Part shown: positions 16,195-24,155 of the stretch, one piece after another
Numbering within the stretch: position 1 is the first letter of the stretch
Layout: each line of letters begins with the position of its first letter
Origin: Deltaproteobacteria bacterium
GTDB lineage: Bacteria > Bdellovibrionota > Bdellovibrionia > Bdellovibrionales > Bdellovibrionaceae
Reading direction: 5' to 3'
Length of the DNA stretch: 64,000 nucleotides
Assembly: GCA_017302835.1 (NCBI GenBank)
Contig: JAFLCC010000002.1
Location: 1 to 64,000 of the forward strand
Notes under the pieces: generated by a model
The model's database searches: none
The model's input: only the letters and a program-made list of their open reading frames with translations
Told to the model about the DNA's origin: nothing
Made by a program: the position numbers and the translations under genes

Positions 16195-18112
16195 TCCCGA
16201 AGAAATCCAAACAATCACACTTGCAATAAAGGTGTTGGCAGGACTCGCTCTTATTGCCGTATCAATTTTCTGCTCTGGTTGGATAGAGAAAAAGTTTAGC
16301 TTCGTGTATCGCTCCAACGGTGATGATGCGATTCCAGAGCCTGAGTCATGGAGATATTTCGGAGTTAGAGTTCTAGTCGATTCTGTTTTGGTCTTATTCG
16401 GCCTTTTTCTTATTTATAGCGGACATCAAATTCCATGTTCATTTCTTACCACAATAGACAAAGACCTTGTTAGTACGCTTTTCCAGTCGATTGCTGGAAT
16501 TTTAGCAATCACAGTTTCTGGGCTTTTATTGGTTACGCAGCTTTCGTCAGAAAAATATTCTTCAGTAACAGTCCACCGTTTTCAATCACATGGAACTATT
16601 CATTCAATTTTAAGGATTCAAATTATTGCCTTAATTTCGAGTGGATACTCACTTCTTACGATACAAAATGTAAACGATCACACGATCTTTTCCGCAAATA
16701 TTATGGCGGCCTCATTGCTGTTTGGTGCTCTCAGCATTCTAGCTCTGCCACCGCTTCTCTCAATAACAATACTGCAGCTAAGACCTCGAGGACTCATTAA
16801 GTGGTCGGCATTACTAGCTAAAGAGCAAATCAAAACTCTTCCCACATATTCCAGTAAAAAAAATAAGAGCCGTCTTCGATGGGAAATGGTCGTTCTACAT
16901 GAATGTTTACAAAGTCTAAGATTTATTGGAGTAAGTGCAACGAAAGATCAAGATGATGAAATCGTAGAGCGAGTTCTCGGTGCGTTTCGAGATATTTTGG
17001 AGTTCTATTTTTTGACTATCTCTGATTATAGAGGAGGCTCTTCTGTAGAACGTAGTTTCAGAACGCTTTGGGATACGACTTTGGCTGAAAGGTTTGTCTT
17101 TAATTACGACCTAACATCAGCTCTGGGAGAATCTGAAAATCAGGATAGCAAGTGGCTATACTGGATTGAGAACAATATTCTCAGAAGTGTTGCTTCAATG
17201 TTGGAGGCATCTGTTCAAACAGGGGGCGAATCAAATCAAAAGATTCGACTTTTCTATGAAAGCTGGTCTGACCTGATGAAAAATAGGGGTGCAAATACAC
17301 AGGTTGAGTATCCACTTATACTGCAAATGGTTTGCTCAGATCTGCTTGTCACCTACAGAAGCTGCCTTACTGACAGTATTGAATCTCAAAGCGAACTTTT
17401 AGACTTCTTTCATGGGCGCATCGAAAAAATTCTTTCTATTTGCTTCCCCGAATCGGCTGAAGAAATTCCTCGTGAACGACAGGTTCGTCAGGTGACTAAA
17501 TTTTTAAAACAAGTGGGTGAACTGGTTATTCGTACACAAGGGGGCCATCCTTTACAAAAATGGCTTTTTATAATTGATCGTCTGCGAAATTCCTTAAAAC
17601 AGAAGGACTCTGGAAATTTAGTCGGTATTATTATTGAGGAATCATTCGCAAGAAGCTACTTCGATTTATTCCTATTTGCTTTGCTTTCCAAAAAGCATGA
17701 TTCCGCAAAAATTATTCTCCAATACATTTGTTTCAATGAGCCAATTCAGTTTATTGAACAAGTATTTGCTCAATCTGCAAAAGTGATGAATTCAGCATTT
17801 AGTGGCGAAGGAAGAGCTCCTGATAACACCTATGTTCGTTATGACAAATATATGTACTCTGTTTCAAAGACACTATTGTTGATTGTCGTTTATCGAAGAT
17901 ACCTAGAAGATCAATCTTTGGTTGATGATAAATTGAATTGGCAAAAATGTCTGGCTACTTTCAAAACGGTAGATTGTTTCAACGATATTCGATCGAAATC
18001 ACTTCCACATTTGAAAACTGAAATACTGCATTATTCGAATGACCGCCTTGAGCTTTGTCCAGAAAAATCATTTGATTCTTATATAGACGAGGCTTGGAGT
18101 GTTCTTTGTTAG
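16184..18112 (+). CDS. large membrane protein, putative effector partner of the Panacea-like protein
   Basis: The 642-residue product has five predicted membrane segments in its first 200 residues (about 12-31, 57-76, 93-115, 136-158, 166-195), then about 440 residues without membrane helices. The segment TLFQSIAGILAITVSGLLLV followed by TQLSSEKYSSVTVHRFQSH resembles DUF2254-type membrane proteins, but the long C-terminal part does not look like that family. No enzyme motif was recognised. The ATG overlaps the Panacea-like gene by 11 bases. A defence or toxin role (membrane damage on phage infection) is inference from context. It converges with the small gene at 18109 with a four-base overlap. 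Confidence 0.7.
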   Translation: MSISPEEIQTITLAIKVLAGLALIAVSIFCSGWIEKKFSFVYRSNGDDAIPEPESWRYFGVRVLVDSVLVLFGLFLIYSGHQIPCSFLTTIDKDLVSTLFQSIAGILAITVSGLLLVTQLSSEKYSSVTVHRFQSHGTIHSILRIQIIALISSGYSLLTIQNVNDHTIFSANIMAASLLFGALSILALPPLLSITILQLRPRGLIKWSALLAKEQIKTLPTYSSKKNKSRLRWEMVVLHECLQSLRFIGVSATKDQDDEIVERVLGAFRDILEFYFLTISDYRGGSSVERSFRTLWDTTLAERFVFNYDLTSALGESENQDSKWLYWIENNILRSVASMLEASVQTGGESNQKIRLFYESWSDLMKNRGANTQVEYPLILQMVCSDLLVTYRSCLTDSIESQSELLDFFHGRIEKILSICFPESAEEIPRERQVRQVTKFLKQVGELVIRTQGGHPLQKWLFIIDRLRNSLKQKDSGNLVGIIIEESFARSYFDLFLFALLSKKHDSAKIILQYICFNEPIQFIEQVFAQSAKVMNSAFSGEGRAPDNTYVRYDKYMYSVSKTLLLIVVYRRYLEDQSLVDDKLNWQKCLATFKTVDCFNDIRSKSLPHLKTEILHYSNDRLELCPEKSFDSYIDEAWSVLC

Positions 18113-18336
18113 CCTTCTTGCTTTTTCAAAAAGGCTCCCACTGACGCTCTAAGGGTATTATTTTGCAAAACTCCAACGACACTGATCTGATATTTCGGAG
18201 CATCATACATTGGAAACAGCACTTTAAATCGCTCAATGAAATGCGACTCAAGCTGTTCTTTTGACCACTCGCTTGGTTTTTCAATTAAAACTTCAACTTC
18301 TTGAGTGAAAACAGGATTTGCTTCGACTTTTGACAT
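18109..18336 (-). CDS. small protein of unknown function
   Basis: The 75-residue product (MSKVEANPVFTQEVEVLIEK) has a strong Shine-Dalgarno (GAGAGGTAATTC) before ATG 18336, so it is probably real. It is soluble, with one central amphipathic helix (EWSKEQLESHFIERFK). No family recognised. It is downstream of, and in the same direction as, the nuclease gene at 18409 with a 72-base gap, and converges on the membrane-protein gene. It may be an accessory protein of the nuclease. Confidence 0.65.
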   Translation of the reverse strand: MSKVEANPVFTQEVEVLIEKPSEWSKEQLESHFIERFKVLFPMYDAPKYQISVVGVLQNNTLRASVGAFLKKQEG

Positions 18337-18408
18337 GAATTACCTCTCAAGTTCAGTTTATGATCTAATTATCCAGATCCTTTAAGTTGAACTTGGAGTC
18401 CTGAAGTT

Positions 18409-19551
18409 CTATGAGACTTTTTCAAATCCCAAGCCGCCGAAGACCTTCAACAAAGTAATTCCGTGCTCTCGACAAATCTCCGCCATCTCCTCATCCACAT
18501 AATCAGTTACGATCATAAATGATAGATTTTTAGTTGGCCTCAATCCAAAAGATGAATACTTAATTTCCAAATCTGAAAGGTTTTTTCTAGCCCAAGTCGT
18601 ATAACGAAGAAACTGATCGTATCCAGATTTCTTATCTCGTTTTCTTGTCTTTACTTCAATAATGACAAGATCTTTGGTCTCCTTGTTCATTGCAAGCAAA
18701 TCGAGTCTACCAAACTTGCCATCACTCCAAATTGCATTAGGTTGTCGATCAATAATTTGAAGATTATCAGCAACTTTATGGATATTTTCTTCAAGCCACA
18801 TCTCGAGAAACTTTTCTGACGAAAAAAGATAGTCGGCATTGAGTATCTTTTGGTACTGCTCCTTATACTCTTTCAAATTTATGACCTCTTGCTGAAGGTC
18901 AATTACTGTCTCTTGAAGCGAGATTACACGATCCATCAGTTGGCTATTGTGCTGACTGGAACAAATATCGTCTTTTTCCAAACTAGTTTTAATTGTGGAT
19001 TCTGAGCACTTGAAGTCGGCACCATTAGATTGTGATTCTTTGTCTTTAGAGTCACAAATCTTTTTGTTAGATCCCAATACAAATAAATTCGCTGGATCTG
19101 GCGAACCTTTCAAAATCACATACCTCAAAGCTGACTGTCCAGGGACCTTTGGAGTTGCTCCTGCCTTGAAAGTTAGCGGTCTAATGTCTTCTAATAGAAA
19201 GGCCACAGCTAGTTCGGTGTCACGATAATATGAAGGAATAAGTTCACGATTCCTTGGGTTGCCTATGTAGATGTCTTTTAAAGTAGCGAAATGCCAAAGA
19301 TTACCATCTTCACAAATAGACTTGGGAACTGCTGTTGCGTAAAGAAAAACATATGTTTTAATTCCGGCAGCAAGTTGCCTTTTCAATGTCTCGGCTTTTT
19401 CAGGCCCGATGCTGTTTACACGGCCCCACCATACTGAACTTTTTTGCTCTATTACTTTTAGATGTTCTTGCATGGTTTCAATGGAATTATCTTCACGATT
19501 CCAGGCAAAGAATTGATATTTAATAACAAGGTGTAGATCATTGCTCATCAA
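18409..19551 (-). CDS. putative defence endonuclease with PD-(D/E)XK (NucS/DUF91-like) domain
   Basis: The 380-residue product has three parts. The N-terminal domain, about residues 1-150, includes SSVWWGRVNSIG, TYVFLYATAVP and FATLKDIYIGNPRNRELIPS. A linker with a coiled coil follows at about 205-240 (DRVISLQETVIDLQQEVINL). The C-terminal nuclease carries Asp284 (FGRLDLLAM), Glu299 and Lys301 (LVIIEVKT) and Gln313 in YDQFLRY, the expected PD-(D/E)XK layout of NucS-type enzymes. The N-terminal domain resembles no named family for certain, but its WW and later aromatic motifs look like a nucleic-acid or modified-base recognition module. It probably cuts invading DNA. Confidence 0.75.
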   Translation of the reverse strand: MMSNDLHLVIKYQFFAWNREDNSIETMQEHLKVIEQKSSVWWGRVNSIGPEKAETLKRQLAAGIKTYVFLYATAVPKSICEDGNLWHFATLKDIYIGNPRNRELIPSYYRDTELAVAFLLEDIRPLTFKAGATPKVPGQSALRYVILKGSPDPANLFVLGSNKKICDSKDKESQSNGADFKCSESTIKTSLEKDDICSSQHNSQLMDRVISLQETVIDLQQEVINLKEYKEQYQKILNADYLFSSEKFLEMWLEENIHKVADNLQIIDRQPNAIWSDGKFGRLDLLAMNKETKDLVIIEVKTRKRDKKSGYDQFLRYTTWARKNLSDLEIKYSSFGLRPTKNLSFMIVTDYVDEEMAEICREHGITLLKVFGGLGFEKVS

Positions 19552-19684
19552 CTATTCATCGGATTTCTGTATGAGAAGTTAACAGGACTTTTGACTTATA
19601 GTTCATTGATCAAAATGAAACTTGTCACGTTAACTAAGCTCCTTTGGTATTTGATCTTGCACCCAAGATTATACTGAAAGGTGA

Positions 19685-19816
19685 TTAAAACCGAATCGGT
19701 TTCAGGCAATTTGGAAGGTGTGCGTCCAACATAAACTGCAATATTGTTCTTCAACTTCAGTTGATCAGGTGAACCACCTCGTGTGCCATGACATATTCCA
19801 AATATTGAAGTGGCTT
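19685..19816 (-). pseudogene. fragment of a YgjP/M48-type metallopeptidase gene
   Basis: On the minus strand one frame reads KPLQYLEYVMAHEVVHLIN, two stop codons around a Ser, then RTILQFMLDAHLPNCLKPIRF. This matches the zinc-binding YVxxHExxHL core and the following LPxWKxxR segment of YgjP-like metal-dependent hydrolases. Those enzymes are often encoded beside type I restriction systems. Nothing else of the gene is recognisable and two in-frame stops are present, so it is a dead remnant. Confidence 0.6.
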
Positions 19817-19827
19817 ATGCGTTTAGA

Positions 19828-20142
19828 CTATTGAAACTCTCCACACATTGACCGCACATCTTTAAATCTGACGGTCTTTTTCACTTCGGAAAATGGAAAT
19901 TCGCATGTTTTTTTATTTACCACGTTAGCTGTTTCGACTGTAAGCTTTTCTACTATGCAACGGCAGACAGATTCAATTTTTTCATTGTTCGTTTTGCCAC
20001 CAAATGAATCGTAGTATTGCATTCCAGCCATTTTGCAATTCTGAAAAAAGCTAGATTGAATCTCTGATGTCGAACACTTTGCGAAAGCATTTGTCTCACA
20101 AAGAAGAAATGTAAGTATAAGTAGAATGTTAATTTTCAGCAT
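19828..20142 (-). CDS. small secreted six-cysteine protein
   Basis: The probable start is the ATG at 20142 (MLKINILLILTFLLCETNAF), giving a signal peptide and a mature domain of about 80 residues with Cys spaced C-12-C-23-C-1-C-17-C-19-C. The same spacing (with 15 instead of 17) occurs in the C-terminal half of the protein at 20854-21489, so the two share a domain. The Cys pairs are likely disulfides in the periplasm or outside the cell. It is the last gene of a four-gene minus-strand operon headed by an XRE regulator. I do not recognise the domain. Confidence 0.75.
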   Translation of the reverse strand: MLKINILLILTFLLCETNAFAKCSTSEIQSSFFQNCKMAGMQYYDSFGGKTNNEKIESVCRCIVEKLTVETANVVNKKTCEFPFSEVKKTVRFKDVRSMCGEFQ

Positions 20143-20158
20143 TTTACATCTCATTTCT

Positions 20159-20839
20159 TTATTGGAATGCATCACCAATTGCACTATCTTTGATACACGA
20201 CCAGTTTGTAAGTTGTGGGGTAATATCAGCATTGGAAATTGCACTGTCGTGATATGTCCACATCGCTGGCGGCAAGAAGTTAAGTAGCCGCAATGAACTT
20301 ATTGAATTGCCAGCCAAGTCATAGAAGTTATGCACATAATATGTCGAAGCATTGTTTGGCCGAACAAAATCGAAGTATGCTCTGCCCTCAGAGGTCGGCG
20401 AGTTCACTGAGACAGAACATCGACCAACAACACCTCCACCACTTTGGACATAGTTGCCAACCCAATACTTGTATTTTGGAATGTCTGTTCCGTTTGAATA
20501 TGTCATGGCGAAACCTACGCATTTGCCACCACCCGATAGATAGTCTGTTTTGAAGACACTCCATCGTTCTTGGTCGGGACGGTAGACTGATATACAGGTT
20601 TGCGTGCAGTATTCCATTTTTGGAGTGCAAACAAGGATAGCGTCTTCAGTGCCGTCAATCGGCGTGACCCCATCCAAGCGAACAAGCCTATAAGAAGCAG
20701 ACGATTTTGATACTGCATTCATTGAACTATTGAAGCCCGTGGGACTTGTGATTGAATTGGAGGTTGAGCTTTCTGAACCATTCTCGTTACACGAGCACAT
20801 GCAGAGCGAAAGTAAAACGATCAACCATTTTGAATACAT
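20159..20839 (-). CDS. putative lipoprotein of unknown function
   Basis: The ATG at 20839 (MYSKWLIVLLSLCMCSC) follows AGGAGGAAAGA directly and is the likely start; the open frame extends 11 codons further. The leader ends in a Cys-rich stretch, with M-C-S-C a possible lipobox. The mature part (about 210 residues) is rich in Ser, Asn, Tyr and Gly with several Cys and looks beta-stranded and extracytoplasmic. It lies between the two six-cysteine genes, overlapping neither domain, and is probably co-transcribed. No family recognised. Confidence 0.7.
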   Translation of the reverse strand: MYSKWLIVLLSLCMCSCNENGSESSTSNSITSPTGFNSSMNAVSKSSASYRLVRLDGVTPIDGTEDAILVCTPKMEYCTQTCISVYRPDQERWSVFKTDYLSGGGKCVGFAMTYSNGTDIPKYKYWVGNYVQSGGGVVGRCSVSVNSPTSEGRAYFDFVRPNNASTYYVHNFYDLAGNSISSLRLLNFLPPAMWTYHDSAISNADITPQLTNWSCIKDSAIGDAFQ

Positions 20840-20853
20840 TCTTTCCTCCTGCC

Positions 20854-21489
20854 CTATCTTCCCTGCACGCACATGACATATACAGGTCGGGACTTCAAAA
20901 GTTGAAATGCGTCCTCAGTTTTAAATTTGCAAGAGTCACCTGGGATAAGTTTCTTTAAATCAAAGTTGTCCTCTACACATTTACAAACGACCCTAAAACT
21001 GTTTAGCATGTGAGGTATTCCTAACGATCTAAGATGTAGACCGTTTAGATTCATACACGAGTGTTCAAAATTCTTTTTTAGGTTAGCTGCATCACATTTC
21101 AAGTCAGCGACAGGGGGCGGATTGCCAACAACAATTGGGATCATCACAGAATCTGTTGAGTCTTTTTGACTCGATGGAAACTTTGCATTTTCCAAGATGG
21201 CTGCGACGCAATCGTTGGCCTTATCGTTTGGCAGGGGAAAGCCATTGAACATTATTGCCCTTGCTTTGCCTTTTGTTGTGATTTGAAATTCAATACTATA
21301 GCGAAGAGACTGGTCGGACTTACATTTTTCAAACTGATTTTTAATGACATTCAATGATCGTCTTACAGCTTCTCGATCAAATTGACCCTTGAAGACAATT
21401 CCACTTTCATCAATGTTAAAATGAAAGTCTTCCGCATAGGAACTTGAAGAAAGCAGCAAAATAGTCAAAGTTAAAAAAATGTATTTCAT
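20854..21489 (-). CDS. secreted protein: TonB/AgmX-like domain plus six-cysteine domain
   Basis: A 211-residue product with a signal peptide (cleavage after SYA near residue 19). Residues about 35-120 (FDREAVRRSLNVIKNQFEKC, then YSIEFQITTKGKARAI) follow the pattern of the AgmX/PglI or TonB C-terminal domain of delta-proteobacteria. The C-terminal 80 residues carry Cys in the pattern C-12-C-23-C-1-C-15-C-19-C, shared with the small protein at 19828. The ATG overlaps the stop of the XRE gene (ATGA), so translation is coupled. It probably acts in the periplasm; its role is unknown. Confidence 0.7.
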   Translation of the reverse strand: MKYIFLTLTILLLSSSSYAEDFHFNIDESGIVFKGQFDREAVRRSLNVIKNQFEKCKSDQSLRYSIEFQITTKGKARAIMFNGFPLPNDKANDCVAAILENAKFPSSQKDSTDSVMIPIVVGNPPPVADLKCDAANLKKNFEHSCMNLNGLHLRSLGIPHMLNSFRVVCKCVEDNFDLKKLIPGDSCKFKTEDAFQLLKSRPVYVMCVQGR

Positions 21490-21803
21490 TTTTCTTCACC
21501 CTCACCATCAGGAATTGCTCTTTCTATTTTAACCTTCATCCAACCACTGAAAAGCTGTTCTGTTTTAAGTCCGTTGAGAGATTTCGTACCGGACGGCTTT
21601 CCTGTTAATAAATAGTCTGTGCTCACCTGAAAGAACTCACCAAGCTTTAAAACGTGATCCAACTGATAAGTTGCCTTTTTGCCCGCAAAGTATGTTGAAA
21701 GTGTTGAATGAGGAATTCCAACGGCTTTGGATAGATCCTTTATATTTAAGCCTCGCTCGTCAGCCAGACGTTTTAGAATTTCATGTATCTTCAACTTGCT
21801 CAT
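21486..21803 (-). CDS. XRE-family regulator heading the six-cysteine operon
   Basis: The probable start is ATG 21803 (MSKLKIHEIL); the open frame allows an upstream ATG at 21821. Residues about 5-65 are a standard HTH (IKDLSKAVGIPHSTLSTYFA) followed by LGEFFQVSTDYLLTG, as in Cro/C1-type repressors. Its stop overlaps the next start by four bases. An imperfect 15-base inverted repeat lies immediately upstream (21816-21853) and is likely its own operator. It probably represses the secreted-protein operon and perhaps the divergent island genes. Confidence 0.85.
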   Translation of the reverse strand: MSKLKIHEILKRLADERGLNIKDLSKAVGIPHSTLSTYFAGKKATYQLDHVLKLGEFFQVSTDYLLTGKPSGTKSLNGLKTEQLFSGWMKVKIERAIPDGEGEEK

Positions 21804-21815
21804 ACTCCCTTTATC

Positions 21816-21853
21816 GGTCATAAATGCATGGAATGGTTCATGTATTTATGATC
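21816..21853. promoter_or_regulatory. inverted repeat upstream of the XRE gene
   Basis: GGTCATAAATGCATG (21816-21830) pairs with CATGTATTTATGATC (21839-21853) with two mismatches, around an 8-base spacer. It covers the start region of the XRE gene and is a probable autoregulatory operator. Confidence 0.6.
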
Positions 21854-22022
21854 GTGTGATATATGTTTACGATCTAAGATTGAAATAAAGGCCAAGCTGT
21901 TAAGTCCTTATAAAGAGTAGAACTTACGCCATCTCAAAACTGCATCGTGTTGAGCCAATCTACGATCATAGAATTAAATATCTACGAAGACCTCCTCTGA
22001 TTATCTCATCTTACGCAATGCA

Positions 22023-22062
22023 GTATTGAAAATCAATACAAAATCGTATGCAATATCAATAC
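22023..22062. promoter_or_regulatory. two GTATTGA-N3-TCAATAC operators upstream of the RHH gene
   Basis: The first site (22023-22039) is a perfect 7-3-7 palindrome GTATTGA-AAA-TCAATAC. The second (22046-22062, GTATGCA-ATA-TCAATAC) has the same spacing with two changes in one arm. The two centres are 23 bases apart, about two helical turns. A third perfect copy lies at 22306-22322. They are likely binding sites of the ribbon-helix-helix protein encoded just downstream. Confidence 0.75.
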
Positions 22063-22080
22063 AAGACTGGAGTCAATTAA

Positions 22081-22296
22081 ATGAAGAAATCAAAGATATG
22101 GGAACTAACAGTAAAGCTACCTCATCCATCAGCTATGCCTAAAGGTGATACCGATCCCTTGTCTACTCGTATACCCACTTCTGTAAAAGCATTCCTTGAA
22201 AAAGAAGCTAAATCTGCAGACTTATCTCTTAGCAGTCTCGCTGCCAATGTACTTATTGGATATGCTCAGGCACTTGGGTACAAAGGTGAGACATAG
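22081..22296 (+). CDS. ribbon-helix-helix DNA-binding protein
   Basis: The 71-residue product has a ribbon-helix-helix pattern: the strand STRIPTSVKAFLEKEAK, helix, then LSLSSLAANVLIGYAQAL. This is like small Arc/CopG-type repressors of mobile elements. Operator-like palindromes lie before it (22023-22062) and after it (22306-22322), which suggests it controls itself and the RepA-like ATPase. Start ATG 22081. Confidence 0.75.
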   Translation: MKKSKIWELTVKLPHPSAMPKGDTDPLSTRIPTSVKAFLEKEAKSADLSLSSLAANVLIGYAQALGYKGET

Positions 22297-22305
22297 TTTT
22301 CAGTT

Positions 22306-22322
22306 GTATTGATTTTCAATAC
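22306..22322. promoter_or_regulatory. third GTATTGA-N3-TCAATAC operator before the RepA-like gene
   Basis: A perfect palindrome with spacer TTT, ten bases upstream of the RepA-like ATG and ten bases after the RHH stop. Identical arms to the site at 22023-22039. Confidence 0.75.
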
Positions 22323-22332
22323 ATTTTGAGGC

Positions 22333-23127
22333 ATGATTGTATCTATGGAAGATTCAAACGCCTTAAGTAAAATAAAGATATTCCGAGGTTCAGAGATTAA
22401 ATCAGAATCCTCGAAAAGCAGATGGTTGATTCACTCTCTTTTGCCAGCATCAAGTTGTGTATTTCTCCTCGCTGAGCCGAAAGTTGGGAAATCATTCGCT
22501 GCACTTGAAATGGCTCTATCAGTTGTTTCTGGTAACAAATGCTTTCAACAAAACCAAGTAATGCAAATAGGTCCAGTGGCTATTTTTAGCGCCGAAGATG
22601 CGCCATGGATTATTGCTGAACGACTTGAAGGAATCGCTAGATCAAAAGGTTGTTCCAATTTCGATTTGGAGAACCTCCATATTATTGACCGATCGAATGG
22701 GATTTTTCTCGATGAAGAAGAGTCCTTTGCTCGATTGCGTTCAGCACTATTAGAAATCGGCCCGAAGCTAGTTATTTTAGATCCCTTAGCTCAGATACTC
22801 TGCAAAACCCAAGAGTCCAATGCACGACAGATGGCAGATGTATTGAGAAAAGTTCGCAATCTTCAAACAGAACTTGATTGCACCATCCTAATCACGCACC
22901 ACGTTCGCAAAGATGGTAAGGGCAGCATCAACGCTCGCACTAGAGGCTCATCATTAATCGCTAGTTTTTGGGATGGCTGCCTTCTTATGGAAAAATCATT
23001 CAACGGCATTGTTCGTATAGAGTCGTCATGGAAGGGATTTCCGACCTCACCTGAGTCCTTCATCAAGCTTCAAAACCACAATGGTGGCTACGGTCCGATA
23101 GGAATTGGAATTGAGGAAGGAGCTTAA
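22333..23127 (+). CDS. RepA-like AAA/RecA-fold ATPase of the island
   Basis: The 264-residue product has Walker A at about residues 47-56 (AEPKVGKSFA), an IFSAEDAPWIIAERL motif, Walker B LVILDPLAQIL with Asp150, and a later TILITHHVRKDGKGS motif. This set defines the RepA/RSF1010-type hexameric helicase group found on plasmids and integrative elements. It is shorter than many homologues but complete through the core. An operator palindrome is close upstream. It could help the element replicate or partition. ATG 22333 is close to its GAGG, and the ATG at 22345 is an alternative. Confidence 0.82.
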   Translation: MIVSMEDSNALSKIKIFRGSEIKSESSKSRWLIHSLLPASSCVFLLAEPKVGKSFAALEMALSVVSGNKCFQQNQVMQIGPVAIFSAEDAPWIIAERLEGIARSKGCSNFDLENLHIIDRSNGIFLDEEESFARLRSALLEIGPKLVILDPLAQILCKTQESNARQMADVLRKVRNLQTELDCTILITHHVRKDGKGSINARTRGSSLIASFWDGCLLMEKSFNGIVRIESSWKGFPTSPESFIKLQNHNGGYGPIGIGIEEGA

Positions 23128-23264
23128 TGAAATACTTGACTGAATCAGTCCCTTTTATTTTTAAACTCTACAAAAAAAATTATGGATCTATCCAGTTAGT
23201 ACCCATTTGTGACTCCAATCGACCTCATTAGATTTTAGCCCCCCATCCTTTAAAGGAGGATTTT

Positions 23265-23861
23265 TTGAAATGTGCAATTTACGCAAGATGCTCAACTTCA
23301 ACAAAAGATCAAAATCCTGATTTGCAGGTCTCCAGGATTAAATCGTTCGTTAGTCACAAGGGCTGGAAGATTACAGAAGAAATTGTAGATCACGGATTCA
23401 CAGGCTCAAATGATAATAGACCTGGCTTTCATAAACTGATGGAACTGGCTCGATCCAAACAAATCGACGCAATCGTCATCACTAAGTTTGATCGACTCTT
23501 TAGAAGTCTAAAAATGCTTCTCTCGACGCTCGAAGAACTGAATCAGCTAGGAATAATATTCGTGGCGGTGGATGACAACATTGACTACAGCAGCGCAAGT
23601 GGTCGCCTGATGCTTCAAATTCTTGGAAGCCTCTCTGAATTCTACAATGCCCTACTGAAAGAGCGCACGATCCAGGGACTTGAATATGCTCGAAACGTAA
23701 AAGGTAAGCGCCTTGGTGCTCCTGAGAAATTCAACAAAGAACTAATTCTGCAACTTGGTGAACAAGGGAAGTCCTATGTTGAAATTGCCAGACTAATGAA
23801 ATGCTCAAAATCGACAGTGGGGCGTATTCTTCAAAGACGAGTCCAACAATGGCAAAAATAG
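23265..23861 (+). CDS. small serine recombinase (resolvase/invertase family)
   Basis: TTG 23265 follows a strong AAAGGAGG. The 198-residue product has the catalytic Ser10 in YARCSTS, then VDHGFTGSNDNRPGFHKLME, AIVITKFDRLFRSLKMLLS and an HTH at the C-terminus (SYVEIARLMKCSKSTVGRIL). This is the full layout of Tn3-type resolvases and invertases. It probably resolves element multimers or inverts DNA; crossover sites were not found. It is distinct from the large integrase at 27396. Confidence 0.92.
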   Translation: MKCAIYARCSTSTKDQNPDLQVSRIKSFVSHKGWKITEEIVDHGFTGSNDNRPGFHKLMELARSKQIDAIVITKFDRLFRSLKMLLSTLEELNQLGIIFVAVDDNIDYSSASGRLMLQILGSLSEFYNALLKERTIQGLEYARNVKGKRLGAPEKFNKELILQLGEQGKSYVEIARLMKCSKSTVGRILQRRVQQWQK

Positions 23862-23921
23862 CAGTTATTGGAATTCCAGGTGACGAACGTATAATGGACA
23901 AAAATGAAAGGTGGGCAAATT

Positions 23922-24155
23922 GTGAAATCCGAAAAGACTGAGGCTTTATGGCTGGCTATAGTTGACATCATAAGGCTATCTCCAGCACAAGCGTCTGCCT
24001 TAGAACTGGAATCACTAGCATACCTATTACTCACGATTTTAGATTACGAAATCTCACCAGACTCTCTTGTCGTCATCTACCATTCTGCTGTTGAGGGTGA
24101 AAATTTAGAGTGGCTAATTGATCGTCTTGAGCACAAAAAACCGAAAGCATCTTAG
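23922..24155 (+). CDS. small protein of unknown function
   Basis: GTG 23922 is preferred over ATG 23904 because AAGGTGG (23909-23915) is seven bases upstream. The 77-residue product is acidic and helical (EALWLAIVDIIRLSPAQASA, then LAYLLLTILDYEISP). No family recognised. It follows the resolvase by 60 bases in the same direction. Confidence 0.55.
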   Translation: MKSEKTEALWLAIVDIIRLSPAQASALELESLAYLLLTILDYEISPDSLVVIYHSAVEGENLEWLIDRLEHKKPKAS

